Assembly: GCA_039707655.1 (NCBI GenBank)
Contig: CM077665.1
Coordinates: forward strand, 78,617,954-78,681,953
DNA length: 64,000 nucleotides
Direction: 5' to 3'
Origin: Elymus sibiricus
Taxonomy: Eukaryota > Streptophyta > Magnoliopsida > Poales > Poaceae
The notes beneath the pieces were generated by a model. The model made no database searches. It saw only the letters and a program-made list of their open reading frames with translations, and was not told where the DNA came from. The translations under genes and the position numbers were made by a program. Numbering within the stretch: the first letter of the stretch is position 1; the number at the start of each line of letters is the position of its first letter. Below are positions 37,071-45,757 of the stretch, one piece after another.

Positions 37071-39234
37071 TGTAGGGTAACGCAGCAGAAAACAAAAAAT
37101 TTCTTTCCTACGCACCAGCCCAGGACCACTATGGAGACTGCATACAAGGTTTGATCATTTTCGTTACCGACTCGTCGCGCAGCGGAAGTAGAGTCGATGA
37201 CGATCGGCGGTGCAGATCCCCGCAGCTACGATTTTACAACCTCCCAACCGCGAGGATGTATACCCTCATATGCCCCGCGGACAGCCCTCCGGGAGGCGGT
37301 CAGACAGTCCCCCGGACGGTGTCGCGGACAGCCCTTCGGGAGGACCTCCGAAACTCGGACTGTCACTCAGACAGCCCTTCGGGAGGACCTCCGAAACTCA
37401 GACGGTCACACGGACAGCCCTTTGGGAGGCACTCTCGAACTAAGACCGAAACTACGATCTCTCTACAGAGGTGCACACATACGGTGTCATCTATCCGGCA
37501 GGGCTTCGCCGTCCAGAACTAGTTCCTGCCGGAACCCAGACAGCCTTTCGGCTCTACGAAACTATTTCGCTGGGAGGGAGAGAAGAAGCCAGATCATTGC
37601 AATGGCACTTGTATGTGAGAAAAGGATGAAGAGATGGCAGCCCTCTCCACCTCTATTTATAGGAAAACCAAGGGCTAGGATGGGCATTTCAAAAATACCA
37701 AAACTTGCTCATGAAGGAAACACTTTCCATGGGCAAAATGGGAAAGCAAGTGGGCAAGTGGGGCTCCAAGGTGGAGCCCACTTCTTGGCCGGCCACAACC
37801 CTTGTGGGGGCCCCCCAAGGTGGTCCCTATCCATCCATCCCTTCTAGAAGCCTTTGGGAAAATATCCCAAAAGGTACTTTTCCAAAAATATCCCAAAAAG
37901 CACTTTCACTATTCACGACGACATATTTCAGCGTCTGATCGAACTGAAAATATTCATGTGGGCTTAGAACATTTCCAGTACCCACCAAAATAATTTTCAA
38001 CGCGAGCCGGAACAATTCCGGTTTAGTGATTTTCATCTGCGAAAAGCATCTGAAGCGGTTTCGGTAGCTCCGGAACATTTCCGGTTTTCATCCCGGAAAA
38101 TTCCAGAAAGTTTCCAGAATGATTCTGGCATCCTCCAAGAATTATCAGGCACGTGCCGAAACCAATTTGACTTAATGGTATCCCCTGAAACAACTTTTCA
38201 GTTTTACCGAAACTGTTCCGGTGTTCTCTCTGCGGAACTTTTCCGCTGTCCGAAACTTTTCCGGTGTCCAAAACTTTTTTCGGTGATTTTCTCTCAGACT
38301 CCCTGTCTAGTATTCAGCAGATAGATGACCCTTAAGCGTGTGACCCTATAGGTTCGGTGAAGCATAGACATGACCCGGAACCCCTTCCGATCAATGATCA
38401 ACATCGGAGCCGTGGACACCCATATTGACCCCTATACCCACACGAATGAATATTCGAGTGAACCTCCAGTTGCCGTGTGCTATTCCTGTTGCTTCGCGAT
38501 ATGTTACAAATACCTGAGGTGAGACATGTTGGCATCCCCGTGGATCAACACCTTGTCCACTATGCCAGTTACCTCGTTGCCGGTATTGTTCTCTTTTCTC
38601 GTTCCCGTGTTCCGGCATCCCTGTGATCAAATCACCCTGTGTCTGGCCAGACGATGATGGATACCGTAACACCGAGAGGGCCCAGAGATATCTCTCCATC
38701 GTCGGAGGAGCAAATCCCAATCTTGAGCTATCAAGTTACTTGACATACTTTTCCATGAACCCGTAAGCCGCCGTAATAGCCACCCATTTACGGATGACGT
38801 TTAACAAACCCCAAAGTTCATGAAGCAAGCATGAAGAAACTCGATACTCTCATGGTCTAAGGAATTATGCAAACATTAACTTCCTGTGTTATTAACCATT
38901 AACTTATGATGAATGTATCTCATAGCATAACATCAATCGGGTCGATTCAACACAAGTGTTCTACCAACAATTGTGCCCTCAAAATTGCCGGCATAGCCAT
39001 GCCCATGATCAGGAAAACAGGATCATCATGCAATACTTGAGCCAGTCCTAGAGGCTTGACTAGGAATACATTTTACCGTTTATTATCCCACACGTGCATA
39101 TGAGTCTTCCTCCGAGCCTCGTGGTTATTGCAGACTCGAAAACCATAGCATTTATAGCATGGAACAGAAACCTAATTATGAACAGGGAGATAATCAATAA
39201 CATTTATTATTGCCTCTAGGGCATATCTCCTACA
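37071..39234 (-). repeat. 5' LTR of the Copia element
   Basis: 2164 bp, about 98.8 percent identical to 29583-31747 by my count. On the minus strand the LTR is followed by the tRNA-Met primer-binding site after one spacer base. Confidence 0.92.
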
Positions 39235-39926
39235 GTCATGTCTGCATTTAGAATATAACTAATCATGTAATGTGCATTTCAATCTCAGGTACACTCGCTC
39301 AGGAGGAAGCAAGTCCCAGGATTCTTGGCTTCGTGACATTAGTCCTTACGTGGACGAATGAACTACTGCGCCGACAAATATCTGGGATGAAGTTCGGCCC
39401 TTTGACTGGGAGAAGTTCGGGTTGTATCTGCAGCGTTACCGGCATAGCACGAGGATCTACTTGGTTCCATCATCAGCTCCTGATCAGATCGAAGCCCCTC
39501 TCACCAGCGATCAGTTCCCAACTGCCTCTGTTGTCGGGACCAGACACCACGAGGTACATGCTATGTTTCTCACATGTTAAGTTTTTTCTTAACCTGAACA
39601 TATACAATTGGTTAACTATTCGTGTTGTCTGCCATACAACGATGATCTAATTGGTTAACTATCCGTGTACAGGGTGACTTGGCATGCGAGGTGCTAGAGG
39701 AGGTTTCCTCTTTAATGCAACGCTTTGAGAGAGGAGATAATATCCCACCGCGAGTGAACGTCTCATGGTTGAGGGGTCTTCATGAGAAGGTATGCGGGAT
39801 TTACGCTGCTGTTACATGTAGACGATCTTCGGATGTTGCTATTCCTCGTCCAGCACATCGTCCGCCACGCCCCTCTCTGCAGCGTTCAGAACCTCGAACC
39901 TCTGTGCACCGTTCGGAACCACGACC

Positions 39927-40125
39927 TTCACAACCAGGGAGCTCTTCCTGGCAGCAGACACCTCCTTCACATCCAGGGAGCTCTTCCTGGCAGCAGACAC
40001 CTCCTTCACAACCAATGAGCTCTTCATGGCAACAGACACCTCCTTCACAACCAATGAGCTCTTCATGGCAGCAGATACCTCCTTCACAACCAGGGAGCTA
40101 TTTCTACGAGCAGCCACCTCCTTCA
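39927..40125 (+). repeat. 39-bp coding minisatellite in the PMD gene
   Basis: Five units of 39 bases encode PSQPGSSSWQQTP and variants (His for Gln, Met for Gly, a diverged last unit with YFYEQPP). The period is a multiple of three, so the frame is kept. Confidence 0.9.
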
Positions 40126-40669
40126 CAACCATGGCATAATCAGATGGACCTAGGTAACACTACTTTGTACATTCTTTTAAACATTCTAGGTTCGCAAATC
40201 AATTTTACATGTTTTACATTATCGCAGTCGGCAGCCAGTCGCAACCGTTCATGCAGTCTAATGTCCAGTCACCGATGTTTACTGGTGCTGGTTCGTTCTT
40301 TGCCGGCGACGGTGACGACGATGACCGAGCTGCCTATGGTTTCTCGGAGTCAGTTCTTGCCACCCCACCACCACCATACATGCAGGACACACAGACACAG
40401 ACAGATGAGGCGGCCTATGGTCGTGGTCATCGTGAGCCTCTTCCACCGCGTGAGCGCTTATCGCCTTCCGGTCCTCGTCCGAGGAAGCCGAAGATTCGTC
40501 ACCGTCCGCAGCAGTGATATGATTATCTATGTATGAGACATGACTATCTAATTATGTATGAGACATATGTCTATTTTATGTATGGGACAAATTATGTATG
40601 AGACGTATTCATGTTTTATTTCAGTGAGCCTCTTCCACAACAGATAATTAAGATGCATCGACTGAATTA

Positions 40670-40812
40670 AACTGAAATTAAACATTACAACTGAATTAAA
40701 CATTACAACTGAATTAAACATTACAACTGAATTAAACATTACAACTGAATTAAACATTACAACTGAAATAAACAGTACAACTGAATTAAACACTACAATT
40801 GAAATTAAACAG
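40670..40812. repeat. 18-bp tandem repeat (CTGAATTAAACATTACAA)
   Basis: About seven units lie between the convergent ends of the PMD gene and the GRF-zinc-finger gene. A shorter array of the same unit occurs at about 42118-42215, behind the next minus-strand gene. Confidence 0.9.
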
Positions 40813-40845
40813 TACTACATAAAACAATACTACATTGTCGAAGTA

Positions 40846-40936
40846 GAACTCTTGCCCTTCGACGATGCGGTAGTCTTGACCTTGGTGCTCGGCATGAAGA
40901 CGTCCTCTTCATCCTCTGTCGATGCAGATCTACTGA
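40846..40936 (-). pseudogene. Detached C-terminal tail segment (FMPSTKVKT type)
   Basis: Read on the minus strand, this segment encodes RSASTEDEEDVFMPSTKVKT and a Ser/Thr/Lys end with stop. It is closely similar to the tail of the gene at 42223-42744. It lies in a shifted frame just downstream of the GRF-zinc-finger gene; a one-base frameshift near the AEE codons (around 40975) would join the two. So it is either the true tail of that gene or a duplicated 3' end. Confidence 0.55.
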
Positions 40937-40953
40937 GTCCAACGGGGGTATTT

Positions 40954-41599
40954 TTATTTTCCATCACCAGCTTCTTCTGCTGCCTTGGCTGCACGAGCCC
41001 TTTCTTTCTTTATCTGCCTCTCAGCCTCACGGGCCTCCTGTCGCTGTCGGTAAACCTCCGCCAGTCGTAGTCCCTCTTCTTGGTTTTTCTTCTTCATCTC
41101 ATCAAGAAAAGCCCTCTGCTTCACACAGTACTCTTGCCACTCTCTCTCCTACTTTGCTTTCTCCTCTGCTGCCGCCTTCGCGCGGCGCTCTTCCGCGTCC
41201 AAACTTGCCCATGCACGACGACCTCTTTCACGAATCTCGGTCACTGCCCAGTCCGGTTTTTTCGTGTCAATCTAACGATAGTACATGCACAGAGGCGGAG
41301 GAGACTACAACAAAAATAGAAATAGAAATATCAAATCAACAATAATATCAGCAACGTGTTTATTCTTCGTGACTGAAACATACCGGAGGCCTGATGTACG
41401 GTGAAGTAGCAACGGGTGGATCTTCCTCATAATTGGCGCACATGAAAAACTTCATGCCCAACCAATCTGAAAAATCCGTCACCTCCTTCACCTTGCAGAG
41501 ATCGCCACACCAACAACGAAGTACTTCCACCCCCCGAGGCAAAGTCGCACTCTTCATTTTCGTAGGCCTAATGCTTTGATCCGAGCAAGGCAAACTCAT
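40954..41599 (-). pseudogene. GRF-type zinc finger / coiled-coil protein gene of MULE 1
   Basis: Two exons on the minus strand: 41599-41384 (72 codons, MSLPCSDQ...) and 41304-40954. Exon 1 has RCWCGDLCKVKEV and GMKFFMCANYEEDPP; exon 2 starts SPPPLCMYYR and continues as a Lys/Glu/Ala-rich coiled coil. The Cys pattern (CWC..C....FFMC....C) is that of GRF-like zinc fingers, small modules expected to bind nucleic acid. Two TAG stops in exon 2 (after CMYYR, where a Trp codon is expected, and after EEKAK) make it a pseudogene here. An alternative ATG at 41683 lies too close to the TATA box to be likely. The position, converging on the transposase, matches the gene at 46305-47528 in MULE 2. Confidence 0.75.
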
Positions 41600-41717
41600 A
41601 ATGACTAGCGCGTTGGTGTTTTGAAGTGCGGCTGGACGATGGAGAAGAGAGTGAGAAAGAGCAAGCAGTGTGGGCAGAAGCAAAGAGAAGAGCGTGAGAG
41701 AGCAGGCATGGGCATCT

Positions 41718-41940
41718 CGTATATAAAGATGAGGAGCACTGTGTTGTCGGTAGAAGAAAATAAAACACGCGCGTCCGCCGCAGCAACATCACAGCACCGT
41801 AGACAGCACAAATCAGACAAAGTAGACAGCAGGAATCAACGTCAGTCTGCCAATCACTACAGTCTGCCAATCACTACAGTCTACCAATCACTACAGTCTG
41901 CCAATCACTACAGTCTGAATCAGCGTCAGTCTGCCAATGT
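41718..41940 (-). promoter_or_regulatory. Promoter of the MULE 1 GRF gene: TATA box and CCAAT repeats
   Basis: A TATA box (TTTATATAC on minus, about 41727-41718) lies roughly 120 bases upstream of the ATG at 41599. Further upstream four exact or near-exact 17-bp units, CAGTCTGCCAATCACTA on +, start at 41843, 41860, 41877 and 41894, with a partial one to 41939. Each carries CCAAT (ATTGG on the coding strand). Confidence 0.65.
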
Positions 41941-42117
41941 GGAAACCAGCGCATTTTGCTGCAGTGTGGGCATCGGAATCAGCGTCTGCGCATGGGAAAA
42001 AGCAAGGGAAAAGCGAGCTGGCCGAGGGAGAAGCCGTCGGTGGCAAAAAAACTTCAGTACAATGTTGGTCAATTGGTTTAGAGAGATAACACTTGTACTG
42101 CGAACTAAATGCATCCA

Positions 42118-42215
42118 ACTGAAATTAAACAGTACAACTGAATTAAACATTACAACTGAATTACACAGTACAGCTGAATTAAACACTACAACTGAAATTA
42201 AACAGTACTACATAA
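42118..42215. repeat. Second array of the 18-bp CTGAATTAAACATTACAA repeat
   Basis: About five imperfect units, same sequence as at 40670-40812. It lies directly behind the stop of the 42223-42744 gene. Confidence 0.85.
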
Positions 42216-42222
42216 AACAGTA

Positions 42223-42744
42223 CTACATGAATGCATCATCCTCCTCCTCTGTCGATGCAGATCTCTTGCCCTTTGTCGAAGTAGAACTCTTGGCCTTCGA
42301 CGATGAGGTAGTCTTGACCTTGGTGCTCGGCATGAAGACGTCCTCTTCCTCCTACGTCGATGCAGATCTCTTTCCCTTCAACGATGCGGGAGTCTTGACC
42401 TTGCTGCTCGGCATGAAGAGGTCGTCTTCGTCCTCACTGTCTGCTGACCATAAATCTAAATTCTTCCTCCCAAGCCTGATGTAAGATTCACTCTTATGCA
42501 GTTTGACCTTCTGCCATCTGCCATGCAACCTGAGAAGTTCTTTTCGTATCTCCTCAAATGTCCTGGGAGGCCACCCACTCCTAGCTAATGAGTGAGCCAA
42601 CTCATTCATTATGGTGTCACTACTGATGAGTTCCTCCCATGGAACTACTCTATCATCCATCTTGAAATTGGCGGCTAGTTTGAGAAGACGATCGGACATA
42701 CCAGAGTGAAAACTACGATCAAAAGGATAATGAGGATGAGACAT
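42223..42744 (-). pseudogene. MULE 1 gene of unknown function with repeated FMPS-KVKT tail
   Basis: ATG at 42744 opens a frame of about 130 codons to TAG at 42352-42354. The same frame continues for 43 more codons to a second TAG at 42223-42225. The first part (KMDDRVVPWEELISSD, FEEIRKELLRLHGRWQKVK) looks helical and basic and belongs to no family I can name. The tail repeats the pattern DD/EDVFMPS(S/T)KVKT, followed by Ser/Thr/Lys, with acidic runs before it. Because the tail repeat continues past the first stop, the long form (173 residues) is probably ancestral. A TATA box and a GGCGGGA array lie directly upstream. Confidence 0.6.
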
Positions 42745-42827
42745 CTCCACGAAAGGATGGCGGGAGCGAAAGGCGTGAGAGAAAGGGGGGACAGAAGGGC
42801 GTGCTCACCCACCTTACTGCGGATGTG

Positions 42828-42969
42828 GTTATATAGGTTCACAAGAGAAGATGGCGGGAGAGAAAGGCGGGAAAGAAAATGGCGGGAGATAATGGCGGGA
42901 GAGAATGTCGGGAGAAAAAATGGCGGGAGAGTATGGCGGGAAAGAAAATGGCGGGATAGTAGGGCGGGA
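42828..42969 (-). promoter_or_regulatory. TATA box plus phased E2F-like site array (unknown gene)
   Basis: On the minus strand CTATATAA (42835-42828) is preceded by eight exact TCCCGCC sites (GGCGGGA on + at 42853, 42866, 42881, 42894, 42922, 42935, 42950, 42963) and one degenerate site at 42907. Spacing alternates 13 and 15 bases, a 28-bp double unit. Several read TTTCCCGCC, which fits the plant E2F consensus TTTSSCGC. A ninth site lies at 42759. Confidence 0.75.
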
Positions 42970-43006
42970 AAATAAAATGGGGGGATAGTACGGCGAGATA
43001 GTACGA

Positions 43007-44194
43007 TCACTGTGGCAGATGACTGAAAACAACAACTAGCTCCTGATCACGCTCTTTGAAGGTTATGAGCACCAAATTGTTGACTTCAATAGACGATGCC
43101 CGAAGAAAATTACCGAAGCCTTCCTTCTTGAACACCATTCTATCACCCAAGCCAATAAAGTAGGAACAAGGAATGCTCACTGATATATCATCATCTTCAG
43201 AATCCAAAGTAATTTCAAGAGTTAAAGAACCGGTCCTAGGAATTGACACAAATTCCGTCAAACTCCTCACAACCATGGTCGGAATAACCTGACAATAAAC
43301 ATCAAGTTATATGATGTTGAGCTTACAAATTTAAAACAGTATACTAGAGCAAAGAACAAATAAATAAACAGTAGGCAAAAACAAAGCTCACCATATGTTG
43401 ACCATTAACATTCATGGAATCAATCCTATGAACAAAAGGAGTACACAATATGTAGTTGTCATCAAAGAGCTGTCGGGACATGACAAACATTTGGTGATAA
43501 TTCAGACCGAAGATACCACGACTATAAAAACAACTGTCAACAAGTTCCCTCTGAGTTTCACTCAGATCCTCAAGAGCTACAAAAAAATAATTTCACAAAT
43601 TGAGCACAACAGCAAATCGTATAAGCTGAAACAAAACTTAAAATCACTCAAATAAAAAACTTACCAACACAGGGTAAAGGGAACAACATAACGCCATCCC
43701 GATGAAAATCAACACTACACCATGTTCCATAGTGCTCAAGCCTAACAGTCATCATGTCACGATGACGGAGACCATAATCATTCACAAGTTCCTCCCAGGA
43801 AGGACCATGGAATTTACTGCTCACCCGACCATGTGTAAACAGAACATGGTATAAGTTACCCTCACTGTTGTGAAGAGCAAGATCAATATCTGTGTCACCC
43901 CTCCGAATAGCTAAAGCTCTGCACTCCTCAATGTACCGAGCAAGATGTGATCTAACACTGCACGGAACATACTACAAAAAGAATGGAAGCAAACATCATA
44001 ATCATATAAACAAAGGCATTAGAATACATTCCAACCTAAACAACATGAACCATATGCCACAATCAGATAAACAAGATATAGAATCTTACAACACGCCTTG
44101 AACAGCGATGATCCAGCACCACAGTGAAGACAGACGCACAAGAATCAAAGGAAGAACAAGGGCCACCTGGAGCTCGGCAAAAGGGGCAAGCCAT
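43007..44194 (-). CDS. B3-like DNA-binding protein gene, four exons, open throughout
   Basis: Minus-strand exons 44194-44090, 43971-43665, 43576-43392 and 43288-43007 join in frame (GT...AG at all three introns) to give 292 residues without a stop. Two B3-like segments are visible. The first is around residues 70-135 (LYHVLFTHGRVSSKF, GPSWEELVNDYGLRHRDMMT, WCSVDFHRDGVMLF). The second is at the C-terminus (GFGNFLRASSIEVNNLVLIT, ELVVVFSHLP). B3 domains bind DNA in plant transcription factors. The N-terminus (MACPFCRAPGGPC) has a Cys pair pattern. It is the only MULE 1 gene without a visible lesion. The family call rests on pattern, not on a search. Confidence 0.6.
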
Positions 44195-44263
44195 TACCTG
44201 CAAAGAAACGGTGACCAAAAAAACACTACACTTGCCTGCTCACCCACCTTGCTGCGGAGGGGG

Positions 44264-44348
44264 TTTTATAGGGTCAGAAGAGAAGATGGCGGGAGAGAAT
44301 GGCGGGAAAGAAGGGCGGGAACGAAACTGGCGGGAAAGAAGGGCGGGA
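44264..44348 (-). promoter_or_regulatory. TATA box plus phased E2F-like site array (B3-like gene)
   Basis: TATAAAA on the minus strand (44270-44264) lies 70 bases upstream of the ATG. Five GGCGGGA sites (+ strand) start at 44288, 44301, 44314, 44329 and 44342, again 13 or 15 bases apart. From the array through the TATA box to the leader (GGTGGGTGAGCA) the sequence is nearly the same as at 42790-42870. Confidence 0.75.
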
Positions 44349-44440
44349 ACGAAACTGGAGGGAAAATGCACTCTTCGGCGAAGGAAATACCAAAAATATG
44401 TACTATTTTTGAAAAAAAATCATGAAAACGTTTGGGCAGG

Positions 44441-44668
44441 GGCCTATCGGCCTCTGGTAGGCCGACAGCCACCTTTCGGCCTTCTGGTGGCCGACAGCGC
44501 CCCAGTCGGCCTACTGCTGGCCGACAGCACGCGCTCGGCCCACTGCTGGCCGACAGGCCCCTTTCGGCCCACCGCAGGCCGACGGGGTCATATATTCGGT
44601 ATTTTTTTCATTTCGCCCTATAATTTTCAAAATTGCTACAAATTTTGACATACTTCTGAAAAAAAATC
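44441..44668 (-). repeat. MULE 1 right terminal inverted repeat
   Basis: Complement of the left repeat with the same order of units: GGCCGAC at 44460, 44489, 44519, 44548 and 44577, then the AT-rich outer part ending TACTTCTGAAAAAAAATC at 44668. Confidence 0.9.
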
Positions 44669-44940
44669 CGTTTGTGGCGTTGTTGTGCGTTTGTTGGTCT
44701 CATCTTCTCTACCATAGAAGTTGGGGGTCTACTGTGCCCAGTCTGAGATTTGTAAAATGTGTTCTTCTACTTCATCAATGAAATGACGTCGTTGCTTTTC
44801 CTAAAAAAATCCAGCAGTTGACGACTGCTGCATAACACAAACAAGATCTGGTCGTTGTTGGACACAAGAGTCAAGAGCAATAACCTCAACTATCTGCATG
44901 ACTAGGTACAAACCCATTTCTAATCTTTGTTTTACTTTTA
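44669..44940. other. Flank of MULE 1, no gene seen
   Basis: A short stretch near 44785-44810 (TTCATCAATGAAATGACG followed by a T- and then A-rich end) resembles a LINE 3' end, but no boundary or TSD can be fixed. Confidence 0.35.
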
Positions 44941-45306
44941 TACTCCCTCCTTGCCAAATTCTAGTGCATATAAAATTTGATCAAAGTCAAAACTTATAAT
45001 GTTTTACCAACTTAATGTTCATATTCTTTTCATATAGTTTTGGTCCAAATAGAAAAAATTATGAACATTTACGAAACCAAATCAACTCTGCTAGATTCAT
45101 CGAGAATTATATTTTTCCCAATAAATGTCTCAACTTTGTACTAACTTTAGTATAAAGTTGTATTAAGGTTGAGACACTTATTTTGAGATGGAGTGAGTAT
45201 TTGATATTCCTAACGCTCATATTCTTTTCTATAATTTTGGTCCAAGTTTAAAAGTTTGACTTTGACCAAATTGTACATTGGACTATAATATGACCAAGTG
45301 GGAGTA
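44941..45306. mobile_element. Stowaway-type MITE with a second Stowaway inside
   Basis: The outer ends TACTCCCTCCTTGCCAAATT and CCAAGTGGGAGTA form an inverted repeat. Arms CATATTCTTTT and TTTTGGTCCAA occur on both sides of the middle. The middle, about 45110-45200, is a second MITE: AATAAATGTCTCAAC on the left against GTTGAGACACTTATTTT on the right, ending GGAGTGAGTAT. Removing it makes the two halves of the outer MITE continuous. Confidence 0.7.
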
Positions 45307-45459
45307 CGTCTGGTGCAATTATTGTACACATTTTACTTTATTATTAATAGTACAGTAGGACGTAATAACCACAATACCTTCCTGCGTTACTTGCCAAGAA
45401 TCAGTTTAGCGGAATCAAAGAAATATTTGCGATCAGGGTGCGATCTCTCGGCCGCCTAT

Positions 45460-45645
45460 AATTTTTTTTTTCGAGAGACCAGCAGGAGCTCTGCCTTTGC
45501 ATTAAGAAGAGGAGAATTGATCAGTTTATAAGGAAAACCGGCCGAAAACCAATATAACAAAACACACCAGCCCCGAGGCTGCGTACCCAACGAGCCGACT
45601 ACACTGTCGCCCAAACGACCAGAGTGGTCACCCTACCACAAGACC
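45460..45645 (-). mobile_element. LINE 3'-end fragment, reverse orientation
   Basis: A T-rich start followed by TCGAGAGACCAGCAGGAGCT and CTGCCTTTGCATTAAGAAGA is a reversed LINE tail of the Triticeae kind. It is short, with no TSD seen. Confidence 0.45.
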
Positions 45646-45757
45646 TGTAATACATGGTGAAAGATTACGCTTGCTAGCACACACACACACCTGTTCTATT
45701 TCCAATTCATTTCCTCCTCTACGTACGCGGAGCAATCGTATATTGTTCACTGTGAGC

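Larger units (their letters stand above)
29583..39234 (-). mobile_element. Copia LTR retrotransposon (BARE/Angela-like), 9652 bp, no intact genes
   Basis: On the minus strand the LTRs start TGTAGGAGATATGCCC and end TTACCCTACA. They lie at 37071-39234 (5' LTR) and 29583-31747 (3' LTR), flanked by TSD GTCAT (29578-29582, 39235-39239). The primer-binding site is TGGTATCAGAGCC (minus, 37069-37057) and the purine tract GCAAGTGGGAGTC (minus, 31760-31748) closely resembles that of Angela/WIS. I counted about 26 substitutions plus two small indels and one variable A-tract block between LTRs (about 1.2 percent, near 0.5 million years at 1.3e-8). The internal 5.3 kb has no long frame. Confidence 0.93.
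28121..40517 (+). pseudogene. Plant mobile domain (PMD) protein gene, six exons, two in-frame stops
   Basis: Exons by splice-site reading: 28121-28260, 28344-29184, 29258-29556, 39289-39553, 39673-40153, 40228-40517. Frames join correctly at every junction. The protein matches the plant mobile domain family (MAIN/MAIL1-like; also found in MULEs and Gypsy elements): AGLLPLARLVEG, TFHFPWGEMAPTLQDVSYLL, GLPLAGAAIGP, then WEPY and WDEVRPFDWEKFGLYLQRYR further on. The C-terminal part has a 13-residue PSQPGSSSWQQTP repeat and a basic end. TGA codons occur in exon 1 (IHPS-stop-VDR) and exon 4 (YVDE-stop-TTAP). Both could be CGA-to-TGA. Intron 3 holds the 9652-bp Copia element without loss of splice sites. 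In host plants PMD proteins act in silencing and gene expression; the role in a MULE is unknown. Confidence 0.85.
24212..44668 (+). mobile_element. MULE 1: composite Mutator-like element with five genes (contains a Copia insertion)
   Basis: Inverted repeats begin GATTTTTTTCAGAAGTATGT at 24212, with the complement ending at 44668. Inside lie a mudrA-like transposase and a plant-mobile-domain gene on +, and a GRF-zinc-finger gene, a gene of unknown function and a B3-like gene on -. Without the 9652-bp Copia insertion the element is about 10.8 kb. I find no 9-bp TSD: the flanks are AGCGATCAT and CGTTTGTGG. The two sides may therefore have been rearranged, or the ends may be slightly misplaced. 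Confidence 0.8.

Noticed and set aside
40670..40812. Regular short repeats that might suggest a CRISPR array
   Set aside because: Units are directly adjacent without unique spacers and the genome is a plant.
41621..42484. 287-codon plus-strand frame
   Set aside because: It runs antisense across the GRF promoter, the 17-bp and 18-bp repeats and the unknown gene. The minus-strand genes with TATA boxes and splice sites explain the DNA better.
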